DNA of 64,000 nt from Cylindrospermopsis curvispora GIHE-G1. Its GTDB lineage: Bacteria; Cyanobacteriota; Cyanobacteriia; Cyanobacteriales; Nostocaceae. Made by a program: the position numbers and the translations under genes. Below are positions 28,636 to 36,925 of this stretch, one piece after another; within the stretch, counting starts at the first letter, position 1; each line of letters begins with the position of its first letter. The notes below the pieces were generated by a model. That model did no database searches and was not told the origin of the DNA. It was given only the letters and a program-made list of their open reading frames with translations. The stretch is taken from assembly GCF_014489415.1 (NCBI RefSeq), contig NZ_CP060822.1, positions 1,188,311 through 1,252,310 on the forward strand. The letters are read 5' to 3'.

Positions 28636-29379
28636 ATGAGTAGCAATGGACTTTACTTATATGGTATTTTACCAAAACCATTAACACAGGATTTAACATT
28701 GGAGGGTTTGGATAAGCAACCAGTTAAAACTCAGGATGTGAATGGGTTTGTTTTTTTATATTCTCATGCTCTCCAAAAGCAGTATTTGGCTTCCCGACGT
28801 AATTTGTTAGCTCACGAGAGAGTTTTAGAACAGGTTATGCAAGAGGGGTGTCCGACTCTTTTACCTTTGCGCTTTGGACTGGTTGTAAAAGATTGGCAGG
28901 AAATTTCTAATCAATTAATTAATCCATCCCAAAATCAACTACACCAGCTGTTTGAGAAACTAGCAGGACAAAGAGAAGTCAGTGTGAAGATACTTTGGGA
29001 TACTAAATCAGAGCTGCAAATGATGATGGATTCTAATCCTGACTTAAAGCAGCAACGGGACGCTATGGAAGGGAAGAATTTAAGTATGGATGAGGTGATT
29101 CAAATTGGACAACTTATTGAAAGTAATTTGATGGAACGCAAAGAGGCAATAATTCAGGTTTTTCGAGAACAACTACAACCATTTGCTAAAGATGTGGTCG
29201 AAAATGAACCCATGATGGAAGAGATGATCTATAATGCGGCATTTTTAATTCCTTGGGATACTGAATCCGCATTTAGCGATCGCGTGGAGTCTATTGACAA
29301 ACTATTCGGCGATCGCCTACGTATCAGGTACAATAATTTTACAGCTCCCTATACATTTGCCCAATTGTCGCCATCATGA
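28636..29379 (+). CDS. gvpF: Gas vesicle protein GvpF (GvpL/F family)
   Basis: 247 residues. Typical GvpL/F features are the start LYLYGILPKP, an N-terminal alpha/beta domain, the conserved TLLPLRFGLVVKDW, a helical middle (ERKEAIIQVFREQL) and the ending LRIRYNNFTAPYTFAQL. GvpF binds GvpA and is thought to hold the shell monomer before assembly. A second member of the same family, gvpW, lies downstream in this cluster. Confidence 0.94.
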   Translation: MSSNGLYLYGILPKPLTQDLTLEGLDKQPVKTQDVNGFVFLYSHALQKQYLASRRNLLAHERVLEQVMQEGCPTLLPLRFGLVVKDWQEISNQLINPSQNQLHQLFEKLAGQREVSVKILWDTKSELQMMMDSNPDLKQQRDAMEGKNLSMDEVIQIGQLIESNLMERKEAIIQVFREQLQPFAKDVVENEPMMEEMIYNAAFLIPWDTESAFSDRVESIDKLFGDRLRIRYNNFTAPYTFAQLSPS

Positions 29380-29456
29380 GCGGTGGGAAGAGTTGAGATT
29401 TTCTATTAGAGCTGCTGGGAAGAACCATTTTATTTTTGTTATCCAGGAAGTGCCTT

Positions 29457-29813
29457 ATGTTGATGAAACTGTTGCTATCACCCGTAATGGGTCCGATTAA
29501 TGGGGTAGTATGGATTGCCGAAAAAATCCAAGAACGCACCAATACTGAATTTGATGATCAAGAAAACCTGCACAAAAAATTATTAAACTTGCAGTTATCA
29601 TTTGATCTAGGGGAAATTGGCGAGGAAGAATTTGAGGAACAAGAGGAAGAAATACTTCTCCAAATCCAGGCCTTAGAAGAAGAAAAGGCCAGTTTAGAAC
29701 AGGAGGAGTACCTAAATGAGGAAGAAGAAGATTTGATCGAAGAACCCCAATTCAATAATATAAGTACACCCACAATTGCGGAAGAAGATAAAACCTTAGT
29801 CTTATCGCGTTAA
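29457..29813 (+). CDS. gvpG: Gas vesicle protein GvpG
   Basis: 118 residues from ATG 29457, chosen for an AGGAAG site 7 bp upstream and the expected MxxKLLLSPVMGPINGV start. A hydrophobic N-terminal helix is followed by a very acidic coiled-coil (repeated EE/EEE, for example EEEFEEQEEEIL). GvpG is a small accessory protein that works with GvpF/L. A terminator-like element follows, and gvpV approaches from the other strand. Confidence 0.92.
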   Translation: MLMKLLLSPVMGPINGVVWIAEKIQERTNTEFDDQENLHKKLLNLQLSFDLGEIGEEEFEEQEEEILLQIQALEEEKASLEQEEYLNEEEEDLIEEPQFNNISTPTIAEEDKTLVLSR

Positions 29814-29852
29814 CCAGGGATGAAATCAAAGTTTTCTAAAGCCGTTTATAGA

Positions 29853-29901
29853 TAACCCGCATTTGCGGGTTACATAGTAATTGTCCCAATGCGGGCTTTT
29901 T
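29853..29901 (+). terminator. Terminator with alternative hairpin after gvpG
   Basis: CCCGCATT (29856-29863) pairs with AATGCGGG (29888-29895), followed by CTTTTT: an intrinsic terminator. The left arm also fits a competing hairpin TAACCCGC/GCGGGTTA (29853-29872). The two structures are mutually exclusive, as in attenuators. Confidence 0.65.
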
Positions 29902-29940
29902 AAGTTTAGTTATGGTCCCTATGGAGCTAGTATTCTGGAG

Positions 29941-30255
29941 CTAATATTCAATTTCAAAAGTGCTGTAACTAGGAATGTCATTGTGGGTATTTAGTTTAGA
30001 TAGTATACGAGAACTCAAACGGGGTTGACGGGACACATAGATGCTCTGCTCTGTTGATTCTATTTGGCTATTAAGAAGGTCTAATCGCCTTTGAAGGATA
30101 GCAGTTCGTTCTTTAAGACTTAGTAATTCTCTTTGGATACGTTGTTTTTCCGTGACCATTTTATAAAGATCTAATTGGCTAGAAGCATCAGTTTTGGTTC
30201 TGGGCATGGTGCTAATTTTGGCCCTAGACATGGCAGCGTTGGGAATGCTTTTCAT
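29941..30255 (-). CDS. gvpV: Gas vesicle protein GvpV (inverted)
   Basis: 104 residues. The pattern ISTMPRTKTDASSQLDLYKMVTEK then a coiled coil with many Arg/Gln (QRELLSLKERTAILQRRLDL) matches the small cyanobacterial GvpV as I recall it. It is the only gvp gene on the minus strand, placed between gvpG and gvpW, each plus-strand. GvpV function is not established. The upstream start is uncertain; ATG at the MSRAK residue would give a 96-residue protein. Confidence 0.75.
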   Translation of the reverse strand: MKSIPNAAMSRAKISTMPRTKTDASSQLDLYKMVTEKQRIQRELLSLKERTAILQRRLDLLNSQIESTEQSIYVSRQPRLSSRILSKLNTHNDIPSYSTFEIEY

Positions 30256-30428
30256 AAAACTACCTAGAAGTATCCACCTATTATAACTAACTTCTTGTGA
30301 TTGTAAACTATCAAACCACTGTGAAAGGAATTGTTTCCACTTTTGATTAAGATTAAGTTTATACTTTAGTTATAGCTGAGTTAGAGATCTGGGAGCAATG
30401 GGTGACAAAATCCTGTGTAGGTAAAAAT

Positions 30429-31115
30429 ATGGAATTAACAGACTTGTACACTTATGCGTTTTTAGAAACGCCCCATTCACCCCTGGTTTTACCACAGGGA
30501 GTGAGAGGTCCAGTAACCTTAGTAACAGGTAATCAAGTTTCAGCTCTTGTGGAACCTGGAATATCCCCAGCTTTCTGGGAGAGTGATGATGAAAAGATCG
30601 TTCAGATGGCTGTATGTCATGACAGAGTGATTTGTGAGATGTTTGAACAAATAACAGTTTTGCCTTTAAGATTTGGTACATGTTTTGACTCCTTAGATAA
30701 TTTACTCAAGCACCTAGCATGGCAAGAAAAAGAATATAAATCCCAGCTAGACAAAATCAGAGACAAAACAGAACTAACCTTAAAACTAATTCCCCATACA
30801 TTTCTAGAACCAGTAGTCAGCGAGAAAGGGGGGAGAAACTACTTTTTAGCCAAAAAGCAAGAGTATGAGAATCAGAAAAACTTTGTCAATACTCAAAACA
30901 GAGAAAAACAGAACCTAATTGATTTAATTACCAAAGAATATAACCTACCAGCAGTGGTTCAGGAACAGAAAGAAGGAATAAAAATATATGTTTTGATTAA
31001 CATAAACGAAAAAATTCACCTAGAGGAAAAATTCTTGAATTGGCAGCAGGCCTGTCCCAGATGGGATTTAGTTTGGGGAGATTGCCTACCACCGTATCAT
31101 TTTATTGAGCATTAA
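30429..31115 (+). CDS. gvpW: Gas vesicle protein GvpW (second GvpL/F family member)
   Basis: 228 residues from ATG 30429 (MELTDLYTYAF). It has the family hallmark ITVLPLRFGTCFDS and the C-terminal WDLVWGDCLPPYHF, the equivalent of the PPY.F end in GvpL/F proteins. It therefore pairs with gvpF as a second GvpA-binding assembly factor. The next gene, encoding a tandem ArsA-type ATPase, starts only 34 bp on (or overlaps, if its TTG is used), a sign of co-transcription. Confidence 0.85.
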   Translation: MELTDLYTYAFLETPHSPLVLPQGVRGPVTLVTGNQVSALVEPGISPAFWESDDEKIVQMAVCHDRVICEMFEQITVLPLRFGTCFDSLDNLLKHLAWQEKEYKSQLDKIRDKTELTLKLIPHTFLEPVVSEKGGRNYFLAKKQEYENQKNFVNTQNREKQNLIDLITKEYNLPAVVQEQKEGIKIYVLININEKIHLEEKFLNWQQACPRWDLVWGDCLPPYHFIEH

Positions 31116-31149
31116 TATTCCAGTTTCTCACCCTATTTTTTTAAATCAA

Positions 31150-33036
31150 ATGTACCAGTACGATAAATTAAATTTAGTCATGTTGAGCGGTAAAGGAGGG
31201 GTAGGTAAAACCACCCTATCTTGCTGCTTAGCGCGTTATTGGGCCAGGAAATTTCCAGAAGAGAAAATTCTTCTATTATCAACGGATCCAGCCCATTCTC
31301 TAGGGGATGTACTACTGACAAAAGTGACCAATGAACCTCAAGTAGCAGTAGATTTACCGAATTTGAGCATTCAGGCCCTAGATGCTCAAAATCTTCTGTT
31401 AGAATTCAAAGCCAAATATAGCCAGTACCTGGAAATTCTAGTAGAAAGAGGAAGTTTAGCAGATGGAGAGGATCTAGCCCCCGTTTGGGATTTAGACTGG
31501 CCCGGATTAAATGAACTGATGGGACTACTAGAGATCCAAAGACTGCTGTCGGAGAAAAACGTGGATCGTATAGTAGTGGATATGGCCCCATCCGGACATA
31601 CGGTGAGCTTGCTAAAACTAAAAGACTTCTTGGACGTAATTTTACACTCCCTAGAATTATTTCAAAAAAAGTATCAAGTTATCACCGAAAGCTTTACTGG
31701 AACCTATCAACCGGATGCAGTAGACGACTTTTTGATTGAGTTCAAATTTCAACTATCAGAGAGTAGAAGACTACTGCAAGACAGTCAATTCACGGGGTTT
31801 TTAATAGTCGGGATTGCCGAACCAATGTGTTTAGCAGAAACGGAAAGATTCCTAGAACAGTTAAAAACCTTAGAAGTTCCCTTTGGAGGAATTCTAATCA
31901 ATCGAGTTTTAACAGATCCTAGTATGGATCAGGATCGATATGCGGAACAACAGAACTATGTGCAAAAGTTCCTAAATCTTTCCCCGGGACAACCTGTATT
32001 TATTATTCCCCAACAACCCGCCGCCCCTTTAGGTAGTCAAGCACTGGATAAATTAGCTGGAGAAATTCAACATATCAGTCACGTGGAAGAGGTAGCACCA
32101 CCCATAATTCACTGGCCACAGAGAATACCACCTAGTTTTACTGATTTTCTGGATCAGGGTTGTAAACTAATTATTGTAGGTGGAAAAGGAGGAGTAGGCA
32201 AAACAACGGTATCAGCAGCAATGGGTTGGGCCTTTGCTAGTCATTATCCCCAAAAAAATATTAGCGTGATCTCCATAGATCCAGCACATTCTCTTGGGGA
32301 TGCATTTGGTCAAAAATTAGGACATGATTCCCAACCAATCACTCCCAACCTATGTGGACAAGAAATAGATGCTGACAAAATATTAGACCAGTTCCGTACT
32401 GATTATCTGTGGGAATTGGCAGATATGATTAGTGGGGAAGGGACAAACAAGGATACAGAAGTCAACATTGCCTACTTACCGGAAGCATGGAGACAAATTA
32501 TGTCTCAAGCATTACCGGGTATTGATGAAATGCTATCCTTAATCACAATCACTAACCTTTTAGAAACTAACCAGCAAGATTTGATTATCTTAGACACAGC
32601 CCCTACGGGACATCTGTTACAATTTTTATCCATGCCTTCCGCTTTAGGAGACTGGTTATCCTGGATCTTTAAGCTATGGATGAAATATCAGGATGTTTTA
32701 GGTCGGGTAGACTTCATTGGTAGATTGCGACAGCTGCGACAACAGGTAGTAAAGGCGCAAAAGAAATTGAAAGACCCCCGTCATACCCAATTTGTAGGTG
32801 TAATTCAGGCGGAATCGGCTATCACATCAGAACACGTTCGGTTAACCGCATCTTTAAAAAACATGGGCATTGAGCAAAGGTACGTGGTACAAAATCGCTA
32901 TACTCAAGCAGTGGAAGTTGACCACAATTTATTTCCTGAACAAACAATTATTCACCTACCCCTGCTACCTAGATCAGTAGAGCCCATGGAAAGAATCAAG
33001 GGTGCGGCTAATCTTTTGTTTGCATTTGAGAAATAA
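31150..33036 (+). CDS. Tandem ArsA/Get3-type P-loop ATPase beside the gvp cluster
   Basis: 628 residues from ATG 31150; an in-frame TTG at 31105 would overlap gvpW. Two ArsA-like halves: deviant Walker A SGKGGVGKTT near residue 14 with LLLSTDPAHSLGD, and a second GGKGGVGKTT near residue 343 with VISIDPAHSLGD and LDTAPTGHLLQFLSMP, the Get3/ArsA signature. The first half has the variant VDMAPSGHTV. Arsenite-binding cysteines are not evident and no arsenic genes are near. Get3 relatives carry hydrophobic segments, so I infer a chaperone or targeting role for vesicle proteins. Confidence 0.9.
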   Translation: MYQYDKLNLVMLSGKGGVGKTTLSCCLARYWARKFPEEKILLLSTDPAHSLGDVLLTKVTNEPQVAVDLPNLSIQALDAQNLLLEFKAKYSQYLEILVERGSLADGEDLAPVWDLDWPGLNELMGLLEIQRLLSEKNVDRIVVDMAPSGHTVSLLKLKDFLDVILHSLELFQKKYQVITESFTGTYQPDAVDDFLIEFKFQLSESRRLLQDSQFTGFLIVGIAEPMCLAETERFLEQLKTLEVPFGGILINRVLTDPSMDQDRYAEQQNYVQKFLNLSPGQPVFIIPQQPAAPLGSQALDKLAGEIQHISHVEEVAPPIIHWPQRIPPSFTDFLDQGCKLIIVGGKGGVGKTTVSAAMGWAFASHYPQKNISVISIDPAHSLGDAFGQKLGHDSQPITPNLCGQEIDADKILDQFRTDYLWELADMISGEGTNKDTEVNIAYLPEAWRQIMSQALPGIDEMLSLITITNLLETNQQDLIILDTAPTGHLLQFLSMPSALGDWLSWIFKLWMKYQDVLGRVDFIGRLRQLRQQVVKAQKKLKDPRHTQFVGVIQAESAITSEHVRLTASLKNMGIEQRYVVQNRYTQAVEVDHNLFPEQTIIHLPLLPRSVEPMERIKGAANLLFAFEK

Positions 33037-33074
33037 AACTAGCACATCACATTTACCCAGACCTATTAAGACTT

Positions 33075-34922
33075 ATGAGTGACCTATTCAAAGGATTTGA
33101 GCAGTTTCTAGAGTTGGTTAAAACATTAGAAGAAAAAATCGAGAGTGGAGAGGTAAAAACAGATATACAGGTCAACTCTCGTCCCCTGAGTAGTATTCCC
33201 AGAACGGGCAATATTCCCCGTGGTGCAGCCAAGAGCAGTAATATCAATGATATTGGTACTAGTCGCATTCGCACCCCCTCCTCCCCGACTACTCCCCAAC
33301 CCTCTAATGGATCATCCGATTCAGCCACCCCCTCTGATAATTCTGGCATTTCCCTGAAAGACATAGGTGGTTTAAGTCAGGTAGTCAAAGAGCTGAAAGA
33401 ATTAATTGCCATCCCCTTAAAACGCCCAGACCTGCTGGCTAAACTGGGTCTAGAGCCAACCCATGGGGTTCTTTTAGTTGGTCCTCCCGGTACTGGTAAA
33501 ACCCTCACAGCTCGTGCTTTAGCGGAAGAACTGGAGGTAAATTATATTGCCCTGGTGGGTCCAGAGGTGATTAGCAAATACTATGGTGAAGCGGAACAAA
33601 AACTGAGGGGTATTTTTGAAAAAGCTGCTAAAAATGCCCCCTGTATTATTTTTATTGATGAAATTGATAGTCTGGCCCCCGACCGCAGTGCAGTGGAGGG
33701 AGAAGTAGAGAAACGGTTAGTTGCCCAGTTATTAAGCTTAATGGATGGGTTTTCCCACACACCAGGTGTAATTGTACTGGCTGCTACTAACCGTCCAGAT
33801 CATTTAGATCCAGCGCTGCGTCGTCCAGGAAGGTTTGATCGAGAAATTCAGTTTCGCATTCCCGACGCTAACGGACGTAAAGAAATTCTGCAAGTTCTTA
33901 CCCGTGCCATGCCCTTAGATGACACAGTGGACTTAGAGTTCATTAGCGATCGCACTGTAGGATTTGTGGGAGCTGACTTAAAAGCTGTTTGCCAAAAAGC
34001 GGCCTATATGGCCCTGCGCCGTCAAGTTCCATCCATGGAAACAGATATTCCTGAAACCATGACAGTGAATCAGTCAGATTTTCTGCAAGCGCTGAAAGAA
34101 ATTAAACCAGCAGTGCTGCGGAGCATGGAAGTAGAAGTTCCCCATGTGGAATGGGAGGATATTGGTGGACTAGAAGCCATCAAACAAACCTTGAGAGAAT
34201 CTGTAGAGGGGGCGCTACTATATCCAGAACTGTACCGTCAAACAAAAGCAGTAGCGCCCAGAGGGATTTTACTATGGGGTCCACCGGGAACTGGTAAAAC
34301 CCTATTAGCCAAAGCAGTAGCTTCCCAAGCTAGGGCCAATTTCATAGGAGTCAACGGACCAGAATTACTCACCCGTTGGGTGGGAGCAAGCGAACAAGCA
34401 GTCCGTGAGCTATTTGCTAAAGCTCGACAAGCGGATCCCTGTGTCATATTCATTGATGAAATTGACACCCTAGCCCCCGCTCGTGGGACTTATACTGGAG
34501 ATTCTGGTGTGAGTAACCGGGTAGTAGGACAACTATTAACGGAATTGGACGGTTTGGAAACTGGTACTAATATTCTAGTAATAGGAGCTACTAACCGTCC
34601 AGATGCGTTAGATCCAGCCCTATTAAGAGCTGGAAGATTAGATCTACAATTAAAAGTTGATCTACCTAACTTAGCCAGTCGCTTGGAAATTTTACGAGTT
34701 TATACTGAAGGTAGACCACTATTGGATGTGGACTTAGAATATTGGGCTCAGACGACAGAAGGTTGGAATGGAGCAGATCTAGTTTTGTTATGTAACCAAG
34801 CATCTGTGGAAGCAATTAGGCGGTTTCGCGCTAAAGGGGAAACCGATCCTGCAGCCATTAGAATTACCATTGACGATTTTCAACACTCCTACCGTATCCT
34901 AAGCCAACAACGTACCAGTTAA
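33075..34922 (+). CDS. CDC48/p97-type double AAA+ ATPase beside the gvp cluster
   Basis: 615 residues. N-terminal ~90 residues: a short helix (LFKGFEQFLELVKTLEEKIE), a strand-like VKTDIQVNSRPL, then a Ser/Pro-rich linker. D1: Walker A GPPGTGKTLT (~136), Walker B IIFIDEIDSLAPDRS, ATNRPDHLDPALRRPGRFD. D2: GPPGTGKTLLAKAVA, VIFIDEIDTLAPARG, ATNRPDALDPALLRAGRLD. Both domains keep ATP-binding and arginine-finger residues. There is no classical p97 N-domain. It starts 38 bp after the ArsA-like gene and ends the co-oriented run; I infer a disassembly or quality-control unfoldase for gas vesicles. Confidence 0.9.
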   Translation: MSDLFKGFEQFLELVKTLEEKIESGEVKTDIQVNSRPLSSIPRTGNIPRGAAKSSNINDIGTSRIRTPSSPTTPQPSNGSSDSATPSDNSGISLKDIGGLSQVVKELKELIAIPLKRPDLLAKLGLEPTHGVLLVGPPGTGKTLTARALAEELEVNYIALVGPEVISKYYGEAEQKLRGIFEKAAKNAPCIIFIDEIDSLAPDRSAVEGEVEKRLVAQLLSLMDGFSHTPGVIVLAATNRPDHLDPALRRPGRFDREIQFRIPDANGRKEILQVLTRAMPLDDTVDLEFISDRTVGFVGADLKAVCQKAAYMALRRQVPSMETDIPETMTVNQSDFLQALKEIKPAVLRSMEVEVPHVEWEDIGGLEAIKQTLRESVEGALLYPELYRQTKAVAPRGILLWGPPGTGKTLLAKAVASQARANFIGVNGPELLTRWVGASEQAVRELFAKARQADPCVIFIDEIDTLAPARGTYTGDSGVSNRVVGQLLTELDGLETGTNILVIGATNRPDALDPALLRAGRLDLQLKVDLPNLASRLEILRVYTEGRPLLDVDLEYWAQTTEGWNGADLVLLCNQASVEAIRRFRAKGETDPAAIRITIDDFQHSYRILSQQRTS

Positions 34923-34937
34923 AACCCCATTGCCAAA

Positions 34938-36737
34938 TTATGCTGGAACCACAAACTTATGGGTTCCAGCTAGTCCAAAAGCAGTGTGAATTATCTGTAA
35001 TGCTTTAACCCCTTCTTTTTCTGATACAACACAGCTAATTTTGATTTCTGAAGTAGTAATCATTTGAATATTAATTTGATTTTGCGCCAAAGCTGTGAAC
35101 ATTTTAGCTGCTACCCCTGGTTGACCAACCATTCCCGAACCAACAACACTAACCTTGGCAATGGCGTCATCTAGGATGACTTGTCCCCATCCCAACTGTG
35201 TAGCAACTTGATTGATTTTAGCTTGAGCATTTTCTCCATCCGCGCGGTTTGTGGTAAAAGCTATATCCCGACAAGGTACGCCATCAATTACCCGACAGCG
35301 TTGAGACTGAATAATCATATCCACACTGATGTTAGATTCAGCCAGTAAACCGAACAACTTTGCAGCTATCCCCGGTTGATCTGGCACATGACGAATTGCC
35401 AGTCGGGACTGATTCATATCTAACGCAACACCACATACAGTGGAATGTATGGAGTCCGCAGAATTAATATTACGTGTAGACGCATTAACTTCAAACTCCT
35501 GACAGAGAGAAAAAATAGCGCGATCGCAATCTACTGCAGCAACTAAACAACTAACTTTAACCTCACTAGTAGAAATCATTTGAATATTCACACCAGCTTT
35601 AGCCAGAGTAGCAAACATTTTAGCAGCTACTCCGGGGCGGCCAATCATCCCTGCTCCAGAAATACTGACCTTTGCCGTATTCCTTTCTACGAACACTTCT
35701 GCTTCATTAGAGCCGTCGTTATTTCTCAAAGCTGGAGCAATAGCTGAAGCCACAGCTTCCGCTCGGTTCAAAATAGGTGTATTTACAGTAAAAGCAATAT
35801 CATTAGAATTACCCTCATGAATTGATTGAATAATCAAATCCACATCTACCTGCTGATCGGCAATCTCATTAAACAATCGAGCCGCCACCCCTGGTCGATC
35901 AGGGACGCGTAATAAAGAGACTTTAGCCTGATCAATATCAAACTCTACCGCATCCACAGGACGGGCCAGCTCCAAATTGACCATGGCCCGTTCTTGAACC
36001 TTATTAGATGTGACCCAGGTTCCCGGTTGGTCAGTCCAACTAGATCTCACCACCAATGGTACACCATAATTCTTGGCAATTTCCACCGCCCTAGGATGTA
36101 ACACCTTAGCACCCAAACTAGCCAATTCCAGCATTTCATCACAGGTAATTTCCTTCATTAACTGAGCCTCCGGTACTAACCGGGGATCAGTAGTTAAAAT
36201 ACCGGGTACATCCGTGTAAATCTCACAGAAATCAGCCTTTAAAGCCGCAGCCAAAGCCACTGCTGAAGTATCAGACCCTCCACGTCCCAGGGTAGTAATT
36301 TCCATGGCTGAAGTGTTAGAAATTCCTTGAAAACCTGCAACCACTACCACCTGACCGGCATTTAAATGGCTAATTAAACGCTCAGTTTCAATGTGTAAAA
36401 TCCGGGCACGAGTATGCTCTGCCTCAGTAACAATACCCACCTGGGCTCCAGTCAGAGAAATAGCCGACTGGCCAATTTCCTGTAAAGCCATACTGAGGAG
36501 AGCAATAGTTACCTGCTCTCCTGTGGAAAGCAACATATCCATTTCCCGACGGGTGGGACTAGGGGAAATTTCATGGGCCAGCTTCACTAACCCATCAGTG
36601 GTTTTTCCCATAGCAGAAACCACAACCACAACAGAATTTCCCCCCTGTGCAGTGCCATGGATGCGCCTGGCTACCGCTTGAATACGTTCCACAGAACCAA
36701 CGGAAGTACCACCGTATTTTTGAACTATGAGCGCCAT
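34938..36737 (-). CDS. lysC: Aspartate kinase with four ACT domains
   Basis: 599 residues. Kinase domain: VQKYGGTSVGSVERIQAVA at the start, VVVVSAMGKTTDGLV, and GRGGSDTSAVALA. Four ACT repeats follow (~residues 265 to the end), each with the pattern V(S/A)...PGVAA or PGIAA, against two in most bacteria. It phosphorylates aspartate, the first step to lysine, threonine and methionine. The four-ACT form is typical of cyanobacteria and binds Lys/Thr for feedback inhibition. It converges with the CDC48-like gene (15 bp). Confidence 0.95.
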   Translation of the reverse strand: MALIVQKYGGTSVGSVERIQAVARRIHGTAQGGNSVVVVVSAMGKTTDGLVKLAHEISPSPTRREMDMLLSTGEQVTIALLSMALQEIGQSAISLTGAQVGIVTEAEHTRARILHIETERLISHLNAGQVVVVAGFQGISNTSAMEITTLGRGGSDTSAVALAAALKADFCEIYTDVPGILTTDPRLVPEAQLMKEITCDEMLELASLGAKVLHPRAVEIAKNYGVPLVVRSSWTDQPGTWVTSNKVQERAMVNLELARPVDAVEFDIDQAKVSLLRVPDRPGVAARLFNEIADQQVDVDLIIQSIHEGNSNDIAFTVNTPILNRAEAVASAIAPALRNNDGSNEAEVFVERNTAKVSISGAGMIGRPGVAAKMFATLAKAGVNIQMISTSEVKVSCLVAAVDCDRAIFSLCQEFEVNASTRNINSADSIHSTVCGVALDMNQSRLAIRHVPDQPGIAAKLFGLLAESNISVDMIIQSQRCRVIDGVPCRDIAFTTNRADGENAQAKINQVATQLGWGQVILDDAIAKVSVVGSGMVGQPGVAAKMFTALAQNQINIQMITTSEIKISCVVSEKEGVKALQIIHTAFGLAGTHKFVVPA

Positions 36738-36856
36738 TACCTTGGAATCCCTCTGTAATCCTTAATTAACTTGCTTTTGGCTAGTATAAAGATTTTGTTG
36801 ATTTTTATTTTCCACATTCCAAAATAGCATGAAATTCTGGGTAAAGCCATAATCAA

Positions 36857-36891
36857 AAATTGCCCAGATCTCTCAAGGATCTGGGCAATTT
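36857..36891 (-). terminator. Intrinsic terminator behind tal
   Basis: AAATTGCCCAGATC / GATCTGGGCAATTT is a perfect 14-bp stem with a 7-nt loop. On the minus strand it is followed by TTTTTGATT. It lies 35 bp after the transaldolase stop and separates the tal transcript from lysC. Confidence 0.85.
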
Positions 36892-36925
36892 CTCCATCCA
36901 GTCTAAAATTCAAAATCTCAGTTGT

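Noticed and set aside
31150-33036. Arsenite pump ATPase for arsenic resistance
   Set aside because: No arsB/acr3, arsR or arsC nearby, the metal-binding cysteines are not evident, and the gene directly follows gvpW.
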